A stretch of 56,377 nucleotides of DNA from NCBI GenBank assembly GCA_027061845.1, contig JAMOVS010000037.1:1-56377 (forward strand), given 5' to 3'. The notes beneath the pieces are model-generated. The model was not told the DNA's origin, ran no database searches, and saw nothing but the letters and a program-made list of their open reading frames with translations. Position numbers and translations under genes: made by a program. This DNA is from Thermaceae bacterium. GTDB taxonomy: Bacteria > Deinococcota > Deinococci > Deinococcales > Marinithermaceae. This document shows, in pieces, positions 42,203 through 50,418 of the stretch. Each line of letters starts with the position of its first letter. Position 1 is the stretch's first letter.

Positions 42203-43402
42203 TCACACCTCGAAGCGGAGCGCCCGCGGCAGGTCGAGGGCGTAGACGTAGCGGGCAGGGAAGAGGAGGGCCAGGAGGGCGGCCGCCGCCACCACCGAGG
42301 CGGTGGGGCCGAGGTAGCCCGCCCGTACCACCAGGTAGACCTCCTCGAAGAGCCCGGCTTCGGGCCAGATCTGGTTGCTGAGGGCGAAGATCGGGCCCAG
42401 CAGGTTGTGCTGGCTGCCGTAGTAGAGCAGGCCGTAGCCGAAGAGGAGTCCGGCGGTCCAGCCGATCAGACTGGCGAAGACGCCCTCGAGCACCACCATC
42501 CCCGCGAGCCGGGCGGGGTCGAGGCCGAGGGCGGCGATCACCCCGAGCTCCCGGGTGCGCTCGCGGACGCTGACGTAGAGGGTGCTGGTCACCGCCAGGG
42601 CCGAGAGCAGGGCCAGGAAGAGGTTGTAAAAGCGGGCCAGCGCCCGTCCCAGCTCGATGTCGGTCTTGACCGGGCCGACCAGCGCCCAGGCGTCCCTGGC
42701 GGCGTAGCCCGGGGGAAGCCGGGCGGCGATCTCCCCGGCCACGCGCGCCTCCCGGCCCCGGGGCGCGTCCACCGCCAGGTGGGTGGCGGTGGCCAGGCCG
42801 GTGAGCCGGCGGGCGTCCTCGAGGTGGAGGTAAAGGCGGTAGCGGTCCACCGCCCCCACCCGGGCCCGGAGGAGGCCGACCACCCGGAGTCCGGCGGAGC
42901 GCGGGCCGGCCAGGTGGGCGGCGGAGAGGACCAGGCGTTCCCCCACCCGGACGTCGAGCCTCTTCGCGAGCTCATGCCCTAAGACGACCTCCCCCGGGCC
43001 CTCCAGCCAGCGCCCCTTTTCCACCCGGCCGGGCACCCGGGAAAGCCGCCGCTCGGCCTCGGGCTCCACCCCGGTGGCCTCGACCCCCTCGCTCTGGTAA
43101 GGACTTTCGGCAAGGGCAGAAAAGCCGAGCCTTAGCGTATGAAGGCGGTCCCCGACCGCGGCCCGCACCGCCTCCAGGTCCTCGATCCCGTGCTCCGGGG
43201 CGGGGTCCTCGAACCACTCGGTCCTGGCCACCACCACCGGGGCGGCGATGAAGCGGGCGTAGGCATAGCGGACGCTTTCCTCGTAAGCGTCCATGACGCT
43301 CAGGTAGAAGAGGTTCGCCACCACCACGTAGGCCACCACCAGGGCCACCAGCAGGGTGCGGGTGGGGTGGCGGAGGAGGTTCTTCAGGGCGAGGCGGGCC
43401 AT
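42203..43402 (-). CDS. ABC transporter permease, LolC/MacB type (upstream copy)
   Basis: The 399-residue protein has an N-terminal membrane segment (about residues 15-38), a large periplasmic domain, and three C-terminal membrane segments. SVRERTRELGVIAALGLDPARLAG near residue 280 is the FtsX-type signature. It is homologous in layout, though clearly diverged, to the permease at 40279-41475. Its ATG 43402 overlaps the regulator gene by 19 nt, so it is the first structural gene of the exporter operon. Confidence 0.87.
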   Translation of the reverse strand: MARLALKNLLRHPTRTLLVALVVAYVVVANLFYLSVMDAYEESVRYAYARFIAAPVVVARTEWFEDPAPEHGIEDLEAVRAAVGDRLHTLRLGFSALAESPYQSEGVEATGVEPEAERRLSRVPGRVEKGRWLEGPGEVVLGHELAKRLDVRVGERLVLSAAHLAGPRSAGLRVVGLLRARVGAVDRYRLYLHLEDARRLTGLATATHLAVDAPRGREARVAGEIAARLPPGYAARDAWALVGPVKTDIELGRALARFYNLFLALLSALAVTSTLYVSVRERTRELGVIAALGLDPARLAGMVVLEGVFASLIGWTAGLLFGYGLLYYGSQHNLLGPIFALSNQIWPEAGLFEEVYLVVRAGYLGPTASVVAAAALLALLFPARYVYALDLPRALRFEV

Positions 43403-43830
43403 TCTTCCTCCAGGAGCTCCTTGAGCTTTTCGCCGTAGCGGCGGTAGACCCGGGCGAGCTCCGCGAGCCGGCCCCGGGCGCCCGGACCCGAGGGAGCCGC
43501 GGCCGCCTGCTCGGCGATGCCGGCGAGCTCCCGGACGAAGGCCAGGTCCTGTTCGATTACCCGCCGCCAGGCGTCCTCGGCCAGCCGGTAGTAGGCCCGG
43601 CGGTCGCCGGGCCGGTGCACCCGCTCGATCGCCCGGTAGCGCTCCAGCAGCCGGGTGGCCAGGCTGGCGCTGGCCTTGGAGAGGCCCAGCTCCCGGGCCA
43701 GGTCGGAAAGCGCCACCGGTTCCTCGTCGGCCACCACCAGGTAGCCGAGCACCAGGCCGGCGGTCCGGGGCAGCCCCAGGTCGGAGAAGAGCCGGCCCAG
43801 ACGCTCGGCGAAGGCCCGCTTCGCGTCCAC
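43384..43830 (-). CDS. GbsR/MarR-type transcriptional regulator
   Basis: The 148-residue protein has a winged-helix domain with LSDLARELGLSKASASLATRLLERYRAIERVHRPGDRR in two clear parts (recognition helix about residues 50-62, wing about 70-80), and a C-terminal helical dimerisation region. This layout matches GbsR-type MarR relatives. It leads the exporter operon and probably controls it through the AACGTT repeats overlapping its promoter. GTG 43830 begins 6 nt after TAAACT, so the mRNA is probably leaderless. Confidence 0.85.
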   Translation of the reverse strand: MDAKRAFAERLGRLFSDLGLPRTAGLVLGYLVVADEEPVALSDLARELGLSKASASLATRLLERYRAIERVHRPGDRRAYYRLAEDAWRRVIEQDLAFVRELAGIAEQAAAAPSGPGARGRLAELARVYRRYGEKLKELLEEEWPASP

Positions 43831-43836
43831 GGGTTT

Positions 43837-43867
43837 AGTTTAGCAAAACGTAAACGTTCAAAACGTT
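43837..43867 (-). promoter_or_regulatory. Promoter with candidate operator of the GbsR-led exporter operon
   Basis: The minus-strand -10 TAAACT (43842-43837) ends 6 nt before GTG 43830. Directly upstream, the plus-strand text has CAAAACGT twice (43844-43851 and 43859-43866) and the palindrome AACGTT twice (43853-43858 and 43862-43867), separated by CAA so that the pair forms an inverted repeat. This AT-rich block stands out in GC-rich surroundings and is the likely binding site of the regulator. Confidence 0.5.
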
Positions 43868-43872
43868 AAAAA

Positions 43873-44535
43873 CTACCCCGGCGCCGGCGGCACCGGCCGG
43901 GCCCAGAGGATGTAGGAGAGGTGGTTCAAGTAGGCGAGGGCGGGCTCCGGGAGCGGCCGGTCGATCTCGATCGCCATCATCGCCTCGCCCCCCTTCTTGG
44001 TGCGGCTCGAGGTCAGGTGGGCGATGTTGACCTCGTCGTCGGCGAGCACCCGGGCTACCCGGGCGATCACCCCGGGGGTGTCGACGTGCTTGACGAGAAG
44101 CGCCGGGGCCTCGCCGGTGAGGTGGATCTCGAAGTCGTCGAGCCGCCAGAGCTTGACCAGCCCGCCGCCCAGCGAGGAGCCGTAGACGACGACCCGCTCC
44201 CGCGGGTTTTCCAGGGTGATGCGGACGCTGTTGGGGTGGACGTCGCCGAGCTCGACGGTCTTGAAGGCGTAGTCCAGGCCCGCCTCCTGGGCCAGCTTCT
44301 CTGCCTCCTTGATCCGGGGGTCGTCCGGCGCCAGGCCCAGGACGCCGGCGAGCAGCGCCTTCTTGGTGCCGTGCCCCTCGCCGGTCTCGGCGAAGGAGCC
44401 GTGGAGGCCGAACTCCACCCGCTCGAGCTCGCCGGGGAGGAGCTTGCGCGCCAGCCAGGCGATCTTGGCGGCGCCGGCGGTATGGCTGGAGGAGGGGCCG
44501 ATCATGACCGGCCCGATCATATTAAAGAGGCCCAT
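43873..44535 (-). CDS. sdaAB: L-serine dehydratase, beta subunit
   Basis: The 220-residue protein is the beta chain of the iron-sulfur L-serine dehydratase, which deaminates serine to pyruvate. The N-terminal domain contains GPVMIGPSSSHTAGA (residues 8-22) and GSFAETGEGHGTKKALLAG. An ACT domain fills about residues 148-220. The alpha subunit gene is not in this window. ATG 44535 is preferred: TATGCT lies 6 nt upstream, and the longer open frame upstream shows no family similarity. Confidence 0.92.
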   Translation of the reverse strand: MGLFNMIGPVMIGPSSSHTAGAAKIAWLARKLLPGELERVEFGLHGSFAETGEGHGTKKALLAGVLGLAPDDPRIKEAEKLAQEAGLDYAFKTVELGDVHPNSVRITLENPRERVVVYGSSLGGGLVKLWRLDDFEIHLTGEAPALLVKHVDTPGVIARVARVLADDEVNIAHLTSSRTKKGGEAMMAIEIDRPLPEPALAYLNHLSYILWARPVPPAPG

Positions 44536-44541
44536 ACTCCG

Positions 44542-44580
44542 AGCATAGCGCTGGCGGCGGGGGGAGAAAGCGGTAAGAAT
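44542..44580. promoter_or_regulatory. Divergent leaderless promoters for sdaAB (-) and the membrane protein gene (+)
   Basis: On the minus strand TATGCT (44547-44542) ends 6 nt before the sdaAB ATG. On the plus strand TAAGAAT (44574-44580) ends 6 nt before ATG 44587. The 51-bp intergenic region holds both, with no clear -35 box on either side. Confidence 0.4.
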
Positions 44581-44586
44581 GAGCTC

Positions 44587-46410
44587 ATGCGACGTGGACT
44601 TTGGATGCTTTGGCTGTTGCTGCCGGCGTTGGCCCAGAGCCTGGTGGTGCCGCCGGGGGCCGAGCCCGGGGCGCCCGCCGAGGTGGTGGGCGAGGGGCTG
44701 CCGCCCGGCACCTACGCCCTGGAGATGGCGACCCCCGAGGGGGAGGAGAAGGTCTTCACCGTGGAGGCCCCGGACGGCCGCTTCCGGTTTACCTTCACCC
44801 CCGAGGAAGGGGGCGAGTACCGCTTTCGCCTGATGCTCGGGGAGAAACCCCTGGAGGCGGTGCTGGAAGTGGTCTTGCCGGCCCCGCACTTCAGCGAGAC
44901 CGGGCTCTGGTTGAGGCCCGGCCTCGAGGTCAAGCTGCCCGAGCCCGCCTCCTGGATGGGACCGGTGGTGGCGGGGGCCCAGGTCTACGTCGCCCGGCCG
45001 CTCTTGGTGCTGGAGATCCACCGCTTCACCGGGGCGATCACCCGCCACTACCCGCCCAACCGGGTGAAGGAGCTCCTCCCCGGTCCCGAGCTGGCCCTGG
45101 TCGACGGCCGCCGGCTGGGGCTCGAGGAGATTCGAACCCTGCCCTTCGAGGCGCCCTGGTCGGAGCTCGCTGCCCTGGCCAAGCTGGAGCGCTCGCTCGG
45201 CGACTACCGGGGCTACCGTCCCTACTGGAGCCTTTGGGCCGAACGCCGCAGCGACCCGGCGGCGCTTTCGGCCATGGGCAAGGACCTCTTTGCCCGGGGG
45301 CACCGGGTGGAGCTGGCCTGGGGCGAGGACCCGCCCTTTGGCTACCTGGTGGCGGCGGCCGAAAAGGCCCGGGGCGAGGGGATCGAGCAGAGCCTCGCCC
45401 TCACCCGCTTCCTTTTCGACCACCTGCCGCTCTTTCCCGGCAGCGCCGCCTTCTTCCAAGACGCCGCCGACTGGCTCTGGGCCCAGGGGCTGCGGGCGGA
45501 GGCCGCCCGCCTACGGACCGGAACCGGCTGGCTGGGGCACTACCGGCGCCTGGGGCTGGCCGGGCTGCTGGGTGGGCTCTTCCTCTTCTTCCTGGTGGCC
45601 TACCTGGCCCTCTTCTTGAAAGCGCTCTTCTCCGGCGGCCGCCCCTTTGGGGCGCGGCTTTTCTTCACCGAGCGGTTGCTGCTGCCGCTGCTCCTGCTGG
45701 GCGTCGCCGCCAGCGGCACCGGCTACCTCCTCGCCCGGCAGGTGGCGGGCGAGCTCGGAGAGAGCTTTTCCCGCGCCAGCCTACAGACGCTGGCGGCCCG
45801 GGAGGCGATCGCCGCCCTGCCGGAGGGTCCCGAGCGGGAGGCCCTTTTGTCCGGCAAGGGAGAACGGGTGCCCTCCGCCGCCCTGCGCCTGCGGGCCGGT
45901 CGGCCGGCGGCGGCGCTGGCCTGGGACCGGGACAGCGGCCCGGTGCTCGAGGCCCTGGCCCTGGGCGGCGACCCCTGGACCGCGGTCTACGCCGGCACCG
46001 GAGAGTCCCGCCCGCTCGGCCCCAGCGACCGCGAGCTCGAGCTGCTGCTCGCCGCCGCCCAGGCACGGGCCTTCGCGGCCCGGCCGCTGGCGACCCTGAA
46101 CCAGGCGGTAAAGAGCCCGCTCCTGCTGGGGCTCATGGCGGTGCTCGTCTTGCTTTTGTTCCTGCTTCACCTGCCCGCCCTCTTCCGGGGCTCGCCGGCC
46201 CGCCCCAACCTGCTGGTGCGGCTTTGGGAGCTTTTGGTCCCGGGGCTTTTGGGCTTCGGCGCCGGGGTCGGGTTGCTGCTGCTGGCGGCCGCCCTCTACG
46301 GCGCCTTCCGCCTCTACCAGGGCGGCGCCGACGGGGCCTTCTGGCTCGCCGCCGCCTACCTGCTCAACCTGATCTGGCTGGCCGCCGACTGGCGGGGGGC
46401 GAGGGCGTGA
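44587..46410 (+). CDS. Large membrane protein with extracytoplasmic N-terminal domain (unknown function)
   Basis: The 607-residue protein has an N-terminal signal sequence (MRRGLWMLWLLLPALAQ) and about 320 extracytoplasmic residues, the first 90 of which look Ig-like (PEGEEKVFTVEAPDGRF, then EEGGEYRFRL). Then follow a membrane segment (about 322-345), another near 363-383, a second soluble region, and three C-terminal segments. I recognise no family. It overlaps the aldolase gene by 4 nt and leads a four-gene operon, so a role at the cell envelope is possible but unproven. Confidence 0.75.
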   Translation: MRRGLWMLWLLLPALAQSLVVPPGAEPGAPAEVVGEGLPPGTYALEMATPEGEEKVFTVEAPDGRFRFTFTPEEGGEYRFRLMLGEKPLEAVLEVVLPAPHFSETGLWLRPGLEVKLPEPASWMGPVVAGAQVYVARPLLVLEIHRFTGAITRHYPPNRVKELLPGPELALVDGRRLGLEEIRTLPFEAPWSELAALAKLERSLGDYRGYRPYWSLWAERRSDPAALSAMGKDLFARGHRVELAWGEDPPFGYLVAAAEKARGEGIEQSLALTRFLFDHLPLFPGSAAFFQDAADWLWAQGLRAEAARLRTGTGWLGHYRRLGLAGLLGGLFLFFLVAYLALFLKALFSGGRPFGARLFFTERLLLPLLLLGVAASGTGYLLARQVAGELGESFSRASLQTLAAREAIAALPEGPEREALLSGKGERVPSAALRLRAGRPAAALAWDRDSGPVLEALALGGDPWTAVYAGTGESRPLGPSDRELELLLAAAQARAFAARPLATLNQAVKSPLLLGLMAVLVLLLFLLHLPALFRGSPARPNLLVRLWELLVPGLLGFGAGVGLLLLAAALYGAFRLYQGGADGAFWLAAAYLLNLIWLAADWRGARA

Positions 46411-47261
46411 TCCTGCCGGCCCTGCCCACCCCCATGGACGCCGCCGGCCGTCCCGACTGGGGGGCCTACCAGGCGGTGATGGACCGCCTCGCCGGGCAGG
46501 TGGACGGGTTTTTGATCTACGGCTCCAACGGCGAGGCGCCCCTGCTCTTCCCGGAGGAGCGAAGGGAGGGGCTTTCCAAGCTCAAGCCGCCCCAGCCCTT
46601 CCTGGTCGGGGTGGGCGACGAGAGCACTCCCCAGGCGCTTTTTCACCAGCAGGCAGCCCGGGAGGCGGGGGCCTTCGCCGGGCTCGCCTACCTGCCGCGG
46701 TTTTTCTTTGCGGCGCTCGACGAGGCGGCGGCGCTTCGCTACTTCGAGGCCCTCGCCCGGGTGCACCCGGTCTTCGTCTACCACGTGCCCGGCCTCACCC
46801 GCACCGAGCTCCCGCTCCCCTGGGTCCGGCGGATCGCCGAGATCCCCGGGGTGGTCGGGATCAAGGACTCGAGCGGCGAGGTCGCCCGGCTCGCCTACTA
46901 CCAGGCGGAGCGCCTGCCCCTGCGGGTGTTCACCGGCAGCGCCACGGTCTTCCTGGCGAGCCTGCTCCACGGCGCCGAGGGCGGGATCCTGGCGGCGGCC
47001 AACCTGGTGCCCGCCCTGATTCAAAAAATCCACGCCGCCTACCGCGCCGGCCGCCTGGACGAGGCGGTGGCGCTGCAAAACCGGCTCGATCCCCTGGCCC
47101 GGGCGCTGGGGGCGGGCGGGGTGGTGCTTTTGAAGCAGGCGATGCGCCACCTCGGCTTTCCGGTGGGCTTCCCGCGGCCGCCCCTGCCCCAGGAAAGCCC
47201 GCTCTGGGCGGAGTTTGGTCCGCTGCTCGAGGCCTTCCGGGAAGAGGGCCTGACGGCATGA
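46407..47261 (+). CDS. DapA/HOGA-family aldolase
   Basis: The 284-residue TIM-barrel class I aldolase has the Schiff-base lysine in VVGIKDSSGE (near residue 154) and the catalytic tyrosine in FVYHVPG (near 128). The loop GSNGEAPLL has Ser-Asn where true dihydrodipicolinate synthases have two threonines. That pattern fits 4-hydroxy-2-oxoglutarate or 2-keto-3-deoxy sugar-acid aldolases better than lysine synthesis. GTG 46407 overlaps the preceding stop. Confidence 0.8.
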   Translation: MILPALPTPMDAAGRPDWGAYQAVMDRLAGQVDGFLIYGSNGEAPLLFPEERREGLSKLKPPQPFLVGVGDESTPQALFHQQAAREAGAFAGLAYLPRFFFAALDEAAALRYFEALARVHPVFVYHVPGLTRTELPLPWVRRIAEIPGVVGIKDSSGEVARLAYYQAERLPLRVFTGSATVFLASLLHGAEGGILAAANLVPALIQKIHAAYRAGRLDEAVALQNRLDPLARALGAGGVVLLKQAMRHLGFPVGFPRPPLPQESPLWAEFGPLLEAFREEGLTA

Positions 47262-47287
47262 GGGAAAATGGGGCGAAGGAGGTAAGT

Positions 47288-48109
47288 ATGCGCGGACGTT
47301 GGTTCCTCGGATTGCTCCTGCTCTTGGGGCTTTTCGCCTGTGCCCCCCGGCAGGGCCAGCTGGCGGCGCCCAAGGCGCGCCTTCTAGGGAGCGAGCTGCT
47401 GGCGGTGGACCCCTTCCAGGACCGGCTCTCCCTGCGGCTCCAGCTCGAGCTCTCGAACCCCAACCCCTTCGACCTCCCCCTCTTGGAGAGCGAGCTCACC
47501 GCCCGCCTGGGCGACTGGAGCACCCGGGCGATGCTGCCCTCGCTCACCCTGCCCAAGAACGGGCGGACCCAGGTCTCGCTGCTGCTCGAGGGCAGCCTCT
47601 ACGGGGCCGCCAAGACCGTCGCCGACCTGCTCTCGGGCCAGGAGCTGCCGCTCAGCCTGACCGGCAAGCTCTGGGTGGAGGCCTTGGGGCAGCGGATGGC
47701 GCTCGGGCCCTACACCCTGCTGCAGGACCGGGTCCGCTTCGACCTCGCGCTGACGCCGCCGGAGATCCACCCGCTCAAGACCGAGGTCAAGCTCGGCTTC
47801 GGGACGCTCACCTTCCAAGTGCGTTTCCTGGCCAAGAACCGGCTGCCGGTGGGTTACCGGCTCGAGGGCGCCCTGCTCGCCGAGGTCGGCGGCTTCCCGC
47901 TGGGCGAGGCGCCGCTTTCGCTGAACCTGCCGCCCCTGGGCGAGGAGGAGGGGAGCCTGGGCCTGACCGTCTCCCTGGTCTCGCTGCCGGGCATCGTGCA
48001 GGCGGTGAAGAACGGCACCGACTACCAGCTCGCGGGCACGCTCCGGGCGGTGATCCCGGGAATCTGGGACCGCCCGCTCCAGATCCGCCTGGCGGGCCAC
48101 CTGCCCTAG
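47288..48109 (+). CDS. Predicted lipoprotein with LEA14/WHy-type domains
   Basis: The 273-residue protein has a lipoprotein signal ending LFAC at residues 14-17. The mature part contains two LEA2/WHy-like modules: the first around LSLRLQLELSNPNPFDLPLLES, with the family's N-P-N-P-F motif, and a second after residue 150. WHy/LEA14 domains are linked to desiccation or stress tolerance and surface proteins; the role here is unknown. ATG 47288 is preferred over ATG 47258 because GGAGGT precedes it at 47277-47282 and the signal peptide then starts normally. Confidence 0.78.
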   Translation: MRGRWFLGLLLLLGLFACAPRQGQLAAPKARLLGSELLAVDPFQDRLSLRLQLELSNPNPFDLPLLESELTARLGDWSTRAMLPSLTLPKNGRTQVSLLLEGSLYGAAKTVADLLSGQELPLSLTGKLWVEALGQRMALGPYTLLQDRVRFDLALTPPEIHPLKTEVKLGFGTLTFQVRFLAKNRLPVGYRLEGALLAEVGGFPLGEAPLSLNLPPLGEEEGSLGLTVSLVSLPGIVQAVKNGTDYQLAGTLRAVIPGIWDRPLQIRLAGHLP

Positions 48110-48116
48110 CCGCTCC

Positions 48117-48722
48117 GTGTCCCGCTTCGACCGGTTGGGAAGGCTGTTCGAGCGCCACGGCCACCGGGTCTACCCCGGCTGGGCGCGGGCCTCGCTCTTG
48201 ACGTTCGCCGGCCGGCTTCCGCCCCGCGCCCGGGTCCTCGACCTGGGTGGGGGCACCGGCCTGCTCGCCGGCTGGATGCGCGCGGTCCGGCCCGACCTCG
48301 AGCTCGTCGTGGCCGACGCCTCCCGGGGGATGCTGGCCCGGGTGCCCGAGGGTATCCAGGCGGTTTACGCCCGGGCCGAGGCGCTGCCCTTCCCGGACGC
48401 CGCCTTCGACGCGGCGGTCCTGGGGGAGGCGCTGCACCACTTCGCCGACCCCGAGGCGGCCCTTTCCCAGCTGGCCCGGGTGCTCGCCCCCGGCGGGCGG
48501 CTCTGGCTCTATGACTTCGACCCCCGTCCCCTGGGCGGGCGCTTGCTCCGGGTCTTGGAACGCCTTTGGGGGGAGCCGGGGGCCTTCTACCCGCCCGAGG
48601 CACTGGTTCAAAGCCTCGCCGAGCGGGGGATCGAGGCCCGCGCCGAGCCCCGCGGGTTTCGCTACGTCTTGTTGGGCGAGCGCAAGGAGAACGCCTCCGG
48701 GAGCAGCTCCCCGAGCCGGTAG
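48117..48722 (+). CDS. Class I SAM-dependent methyltransferase
   Basis: The 201-residue protein has motif I VLDLGGGTGLLAG (residues 40-52), an acidic motif II (LVVADAS), and ALPFPDAAFDAAVLGEALHHF, as in UbiE/Methyltransf_11 proteins. The substrate is unknown. GTG 48117 starts 7 nt after the lipoprotein gene. The last 61 nt overlap the convergent cdd gene; the C-terminal residues NASGSSSPSR look like non-conserved tail sequence. Confidence 0.82.
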   Translation: MSRFDRLGRLFERHGHRVYPGWARASLLTFAGRLPPRARVLDLGGGTGLLAGWMRAVRPDLELVVADASRGMLARVPEGIQAVYARAEALPFPDAAFDAAVLGEALHHFADPEAALSQLARVLAPGGRLWLYDFDPRPLGGRLLRVLERLWGEPGAFYPPEALVQSLAERGIEARAEPRGFRYVLLGERKENASGSSSPSR

Positions 48723-49057
48723 CGGCGTTCCTCCCCCCGGTCGTTGACGCAGACCACCAGCGCCTCGGGCCCGGCGAACTCGGCCAGCACCTGACGGCAG
48801 GCGCCGCAGGGGGCGGCCGGCGGCGAGGAGGTACTGGCCACCACCACCGCCTCGATCTCGCGCTCGCCGGCGGTGACCATCGCCCCCACCGCGATCTGCT
48901 CGGCGCAGCGGGAGAGGGGGTAGGCGCTGTTTTCCACGTTGGCACCGGTAAAGACCTTGCCCGAGCGGGTCTGGATGGCGGCCCCCACGGGGAAGCGGGA
49001 GTAGGGGGCGTAGGCGTTCTTCTGCGCTTTCTTGGCGGCCTCAATCAGCTTCTTCAT
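48662..49057 (-). CDS. cdd: Cytidine deaminase
   Basis: The 131-residue enzyme deaminates cytidine and deoxycytidine for pyrimidine salvage. Zinc ligands and the catalytic Glu are visible: C-A-E near residue 52 (SRCAEQIAVGA) and P-C-G-A-C near 84. YAPYSRFPVGAA is the typical N-terminal motif. The homotetrameric short form is about this length. It is the last gene of the phoH-ybeY-dgkA cluster, a neighbourhood common in many bacteria. Confidence 0.94.
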   Translation of the reverse strand: MKKLIEAAKKAQKNAYAPYSRFPVGAAIQTRSGKVFTGANVENSAYPLSRCAEQIAVGAMVTAGEREIEAVVVASTSSPPAAPCGACRQVLAEFAGPEALVVCVNDRGEERRYRLGELLPEAFSLRSPNKT

Positions 49058-50414
49058 GGACGTCTTCCTCCCGCGGCTTGGGCTCGGCCCGCACCAGCGT
49101 CACCTTGCGCTCGTCGGCCTCGGCGATCAGAAAGCGCCAGTCGCCGTGCTCGGTGACCTCGCCCTCCTTGGGGATGTAACCGAAGCGATCGTAGAGAAAG
49201 CCCGAGAGGGTCTCGTACTCGCCGTCCGGGAACTCGGTCTTGAGGGCGTCGGCGACGTCGTCCAGAGGGGTCTGGGCGTCGATCAGAAAGGCGCCGTCGG
49301 CGAGCTTCTTGATGTCCTGCTCCAGCTCGTCGGTCTCGTCGTAGATCTCGCCGATGATCTCCTCGATCACGTCCTCCAGGGTGACCAGCCCGGCGGTGCC
49401 GCCGAACTCGTCGACCACGATCGCCATGTGCATCTTGCGGCGCCTGAGCTCGCGGAGGAGGTTCCAGACCGGCATGCTCTCGGGGACGAAGTAGGCGTCG
49501 TGGGCGATCGCCCGCACCCGCACCTCCTCCAGGCGGCCGTCGTCGACGTAGTCGAGCAGGTCCTTGATCAGGGCGATGCCGATGATGTGGTCGATGTTCT
49601 CCTCGTAGATGGGGTAGCGGGAGAAGCGGTATTCCCGCACCAGGTCGAGAAACTCCCGCAGCGAGGCGTCGGCCTGCACCGCCACGATCTCCACCCGGGG
49701 GACCATGATCTCCTTGACCTGGGTCTCGCCCAGCTCGAGGACCCCCTGGATCATGTCCTCCTCGGCTTCCTCGATCGCCCCCGAGCGCTCGGCGCCGGCC
49801 AGGATCAGCCGCAGCTCGTCCTCGGTCACCAGCGGCTCGTGCCGCGGCTCGAGCCCCAGGGCCCGCAGGATCAGGGTCGAGGCCCAGGTGAAGAAGCGGC
49901 CGATGGGGTAAAGCAGGATCGAGAGCCAGTAGATCGGCCGGATGACGATCCGGGCGATGCGGTCGGCGTGGTGCACCGCCAGCGACTTGGGGGTGATCTC
50001 GCCGAAGAAGAGCACCAGGAAGGTCATCGCCCCGGTGGCGATCCCCACCCCGGCGTCGCCGAAGGCCTTGGTGGCCAGGTCGGTGACCAAAGCGGTGGCG
50101 GCGATGTTGACCAGGTTGTTGCCCACCAGGATGGTGGTCAGGAAGCGGGTGATGTCGCGCTCGAGCAGGCTGAAGGGGCCGCTGCCCCCCTCCTCCTCGG
50201 CGAGCTCCTTGACCTTCCAGGGCCAGAGGGTGGTGATCGCGGTCTCCGAGGCCGAGAAGAAGGCCGATAGGGCGAAGAGCGCGATCAGCAGCAGGATCTC
50301 CCAGGGGCTGACCGAGGCCCCCGGGCCGGCCGCCAGGGCCGGGGCGAGGACCGGGCTCAGGGCCAGGATCCAGCGGATTTTCCTAGAACTCGGAGGGTGT
50401 TCGTGTTCGCCCAT
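49041..50414 (-). CDS. CBS-domain membrane protein of the CorC/HlyC family
   Basis: The 457-residue protein has a DUF21/CNNM membrane domain with about four segments (residues 35-200; AFFSASETAITTL is diagnostic), two CBS domains (about 225-345; VLELGETQVKEIMVPRVEI and GGTAGLVTLEDVIEEIIGEI), and a C-terminal CorC/HlyC domain. Relatives take part in magnesium or cobalt efflux, although many are called hemolysins. It overlaps cdd by 17 nt. Confidence 0.9.
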   Translation of the reverse strand: MGEHEHPPSSRKIRWILALSPVLAPALAAGPGASVSPWEILLLIALFALSAFFSASETAITTLWPWKVKELAEEEGGSGPFSLLERDITRFLTTILVGNNLVNIAATALVTDLATKAFGDAGVGIATGAMTFLVLFFGEITPKSLAVHHADRIARIVIRPIYWLSILLYPIGRFFTWASTLILRALGLEPRHEPLVTEDELRLILAGAERSGAIEEAEEDMIQGVLELGETQVKEIMVPRVEIVAVQADASLREFLDLVREYRFSRYPIYEENIDHIIGIALIKDLLDYVDDGRLEEVRVRAIAHDAYFVPESMPVWNLLRELRRRKMHMAIVVDEFGGTAGLVTLEDVIEEIIGEIYDETDELEQDIKKLADGAFLIDAQTPLDDVADALKTEFPDGEYETLSGFLYDRFGYIPKEGEVTEHGDWRFLIAEADERKVTLVRAEPKPREEDVHEEAD

Positions 50415-50418
50415 CGTG

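Noticed and set aside
44536-45459. N-terminal extension of sdaAB upstream of 44535
   Set aside because: The frame is open but runs antisense through the plus-strand membrane protein gene and shows no serine dehydratase features; MGLFNMIGPVMIGPSSSHT at 44535 is the family start.
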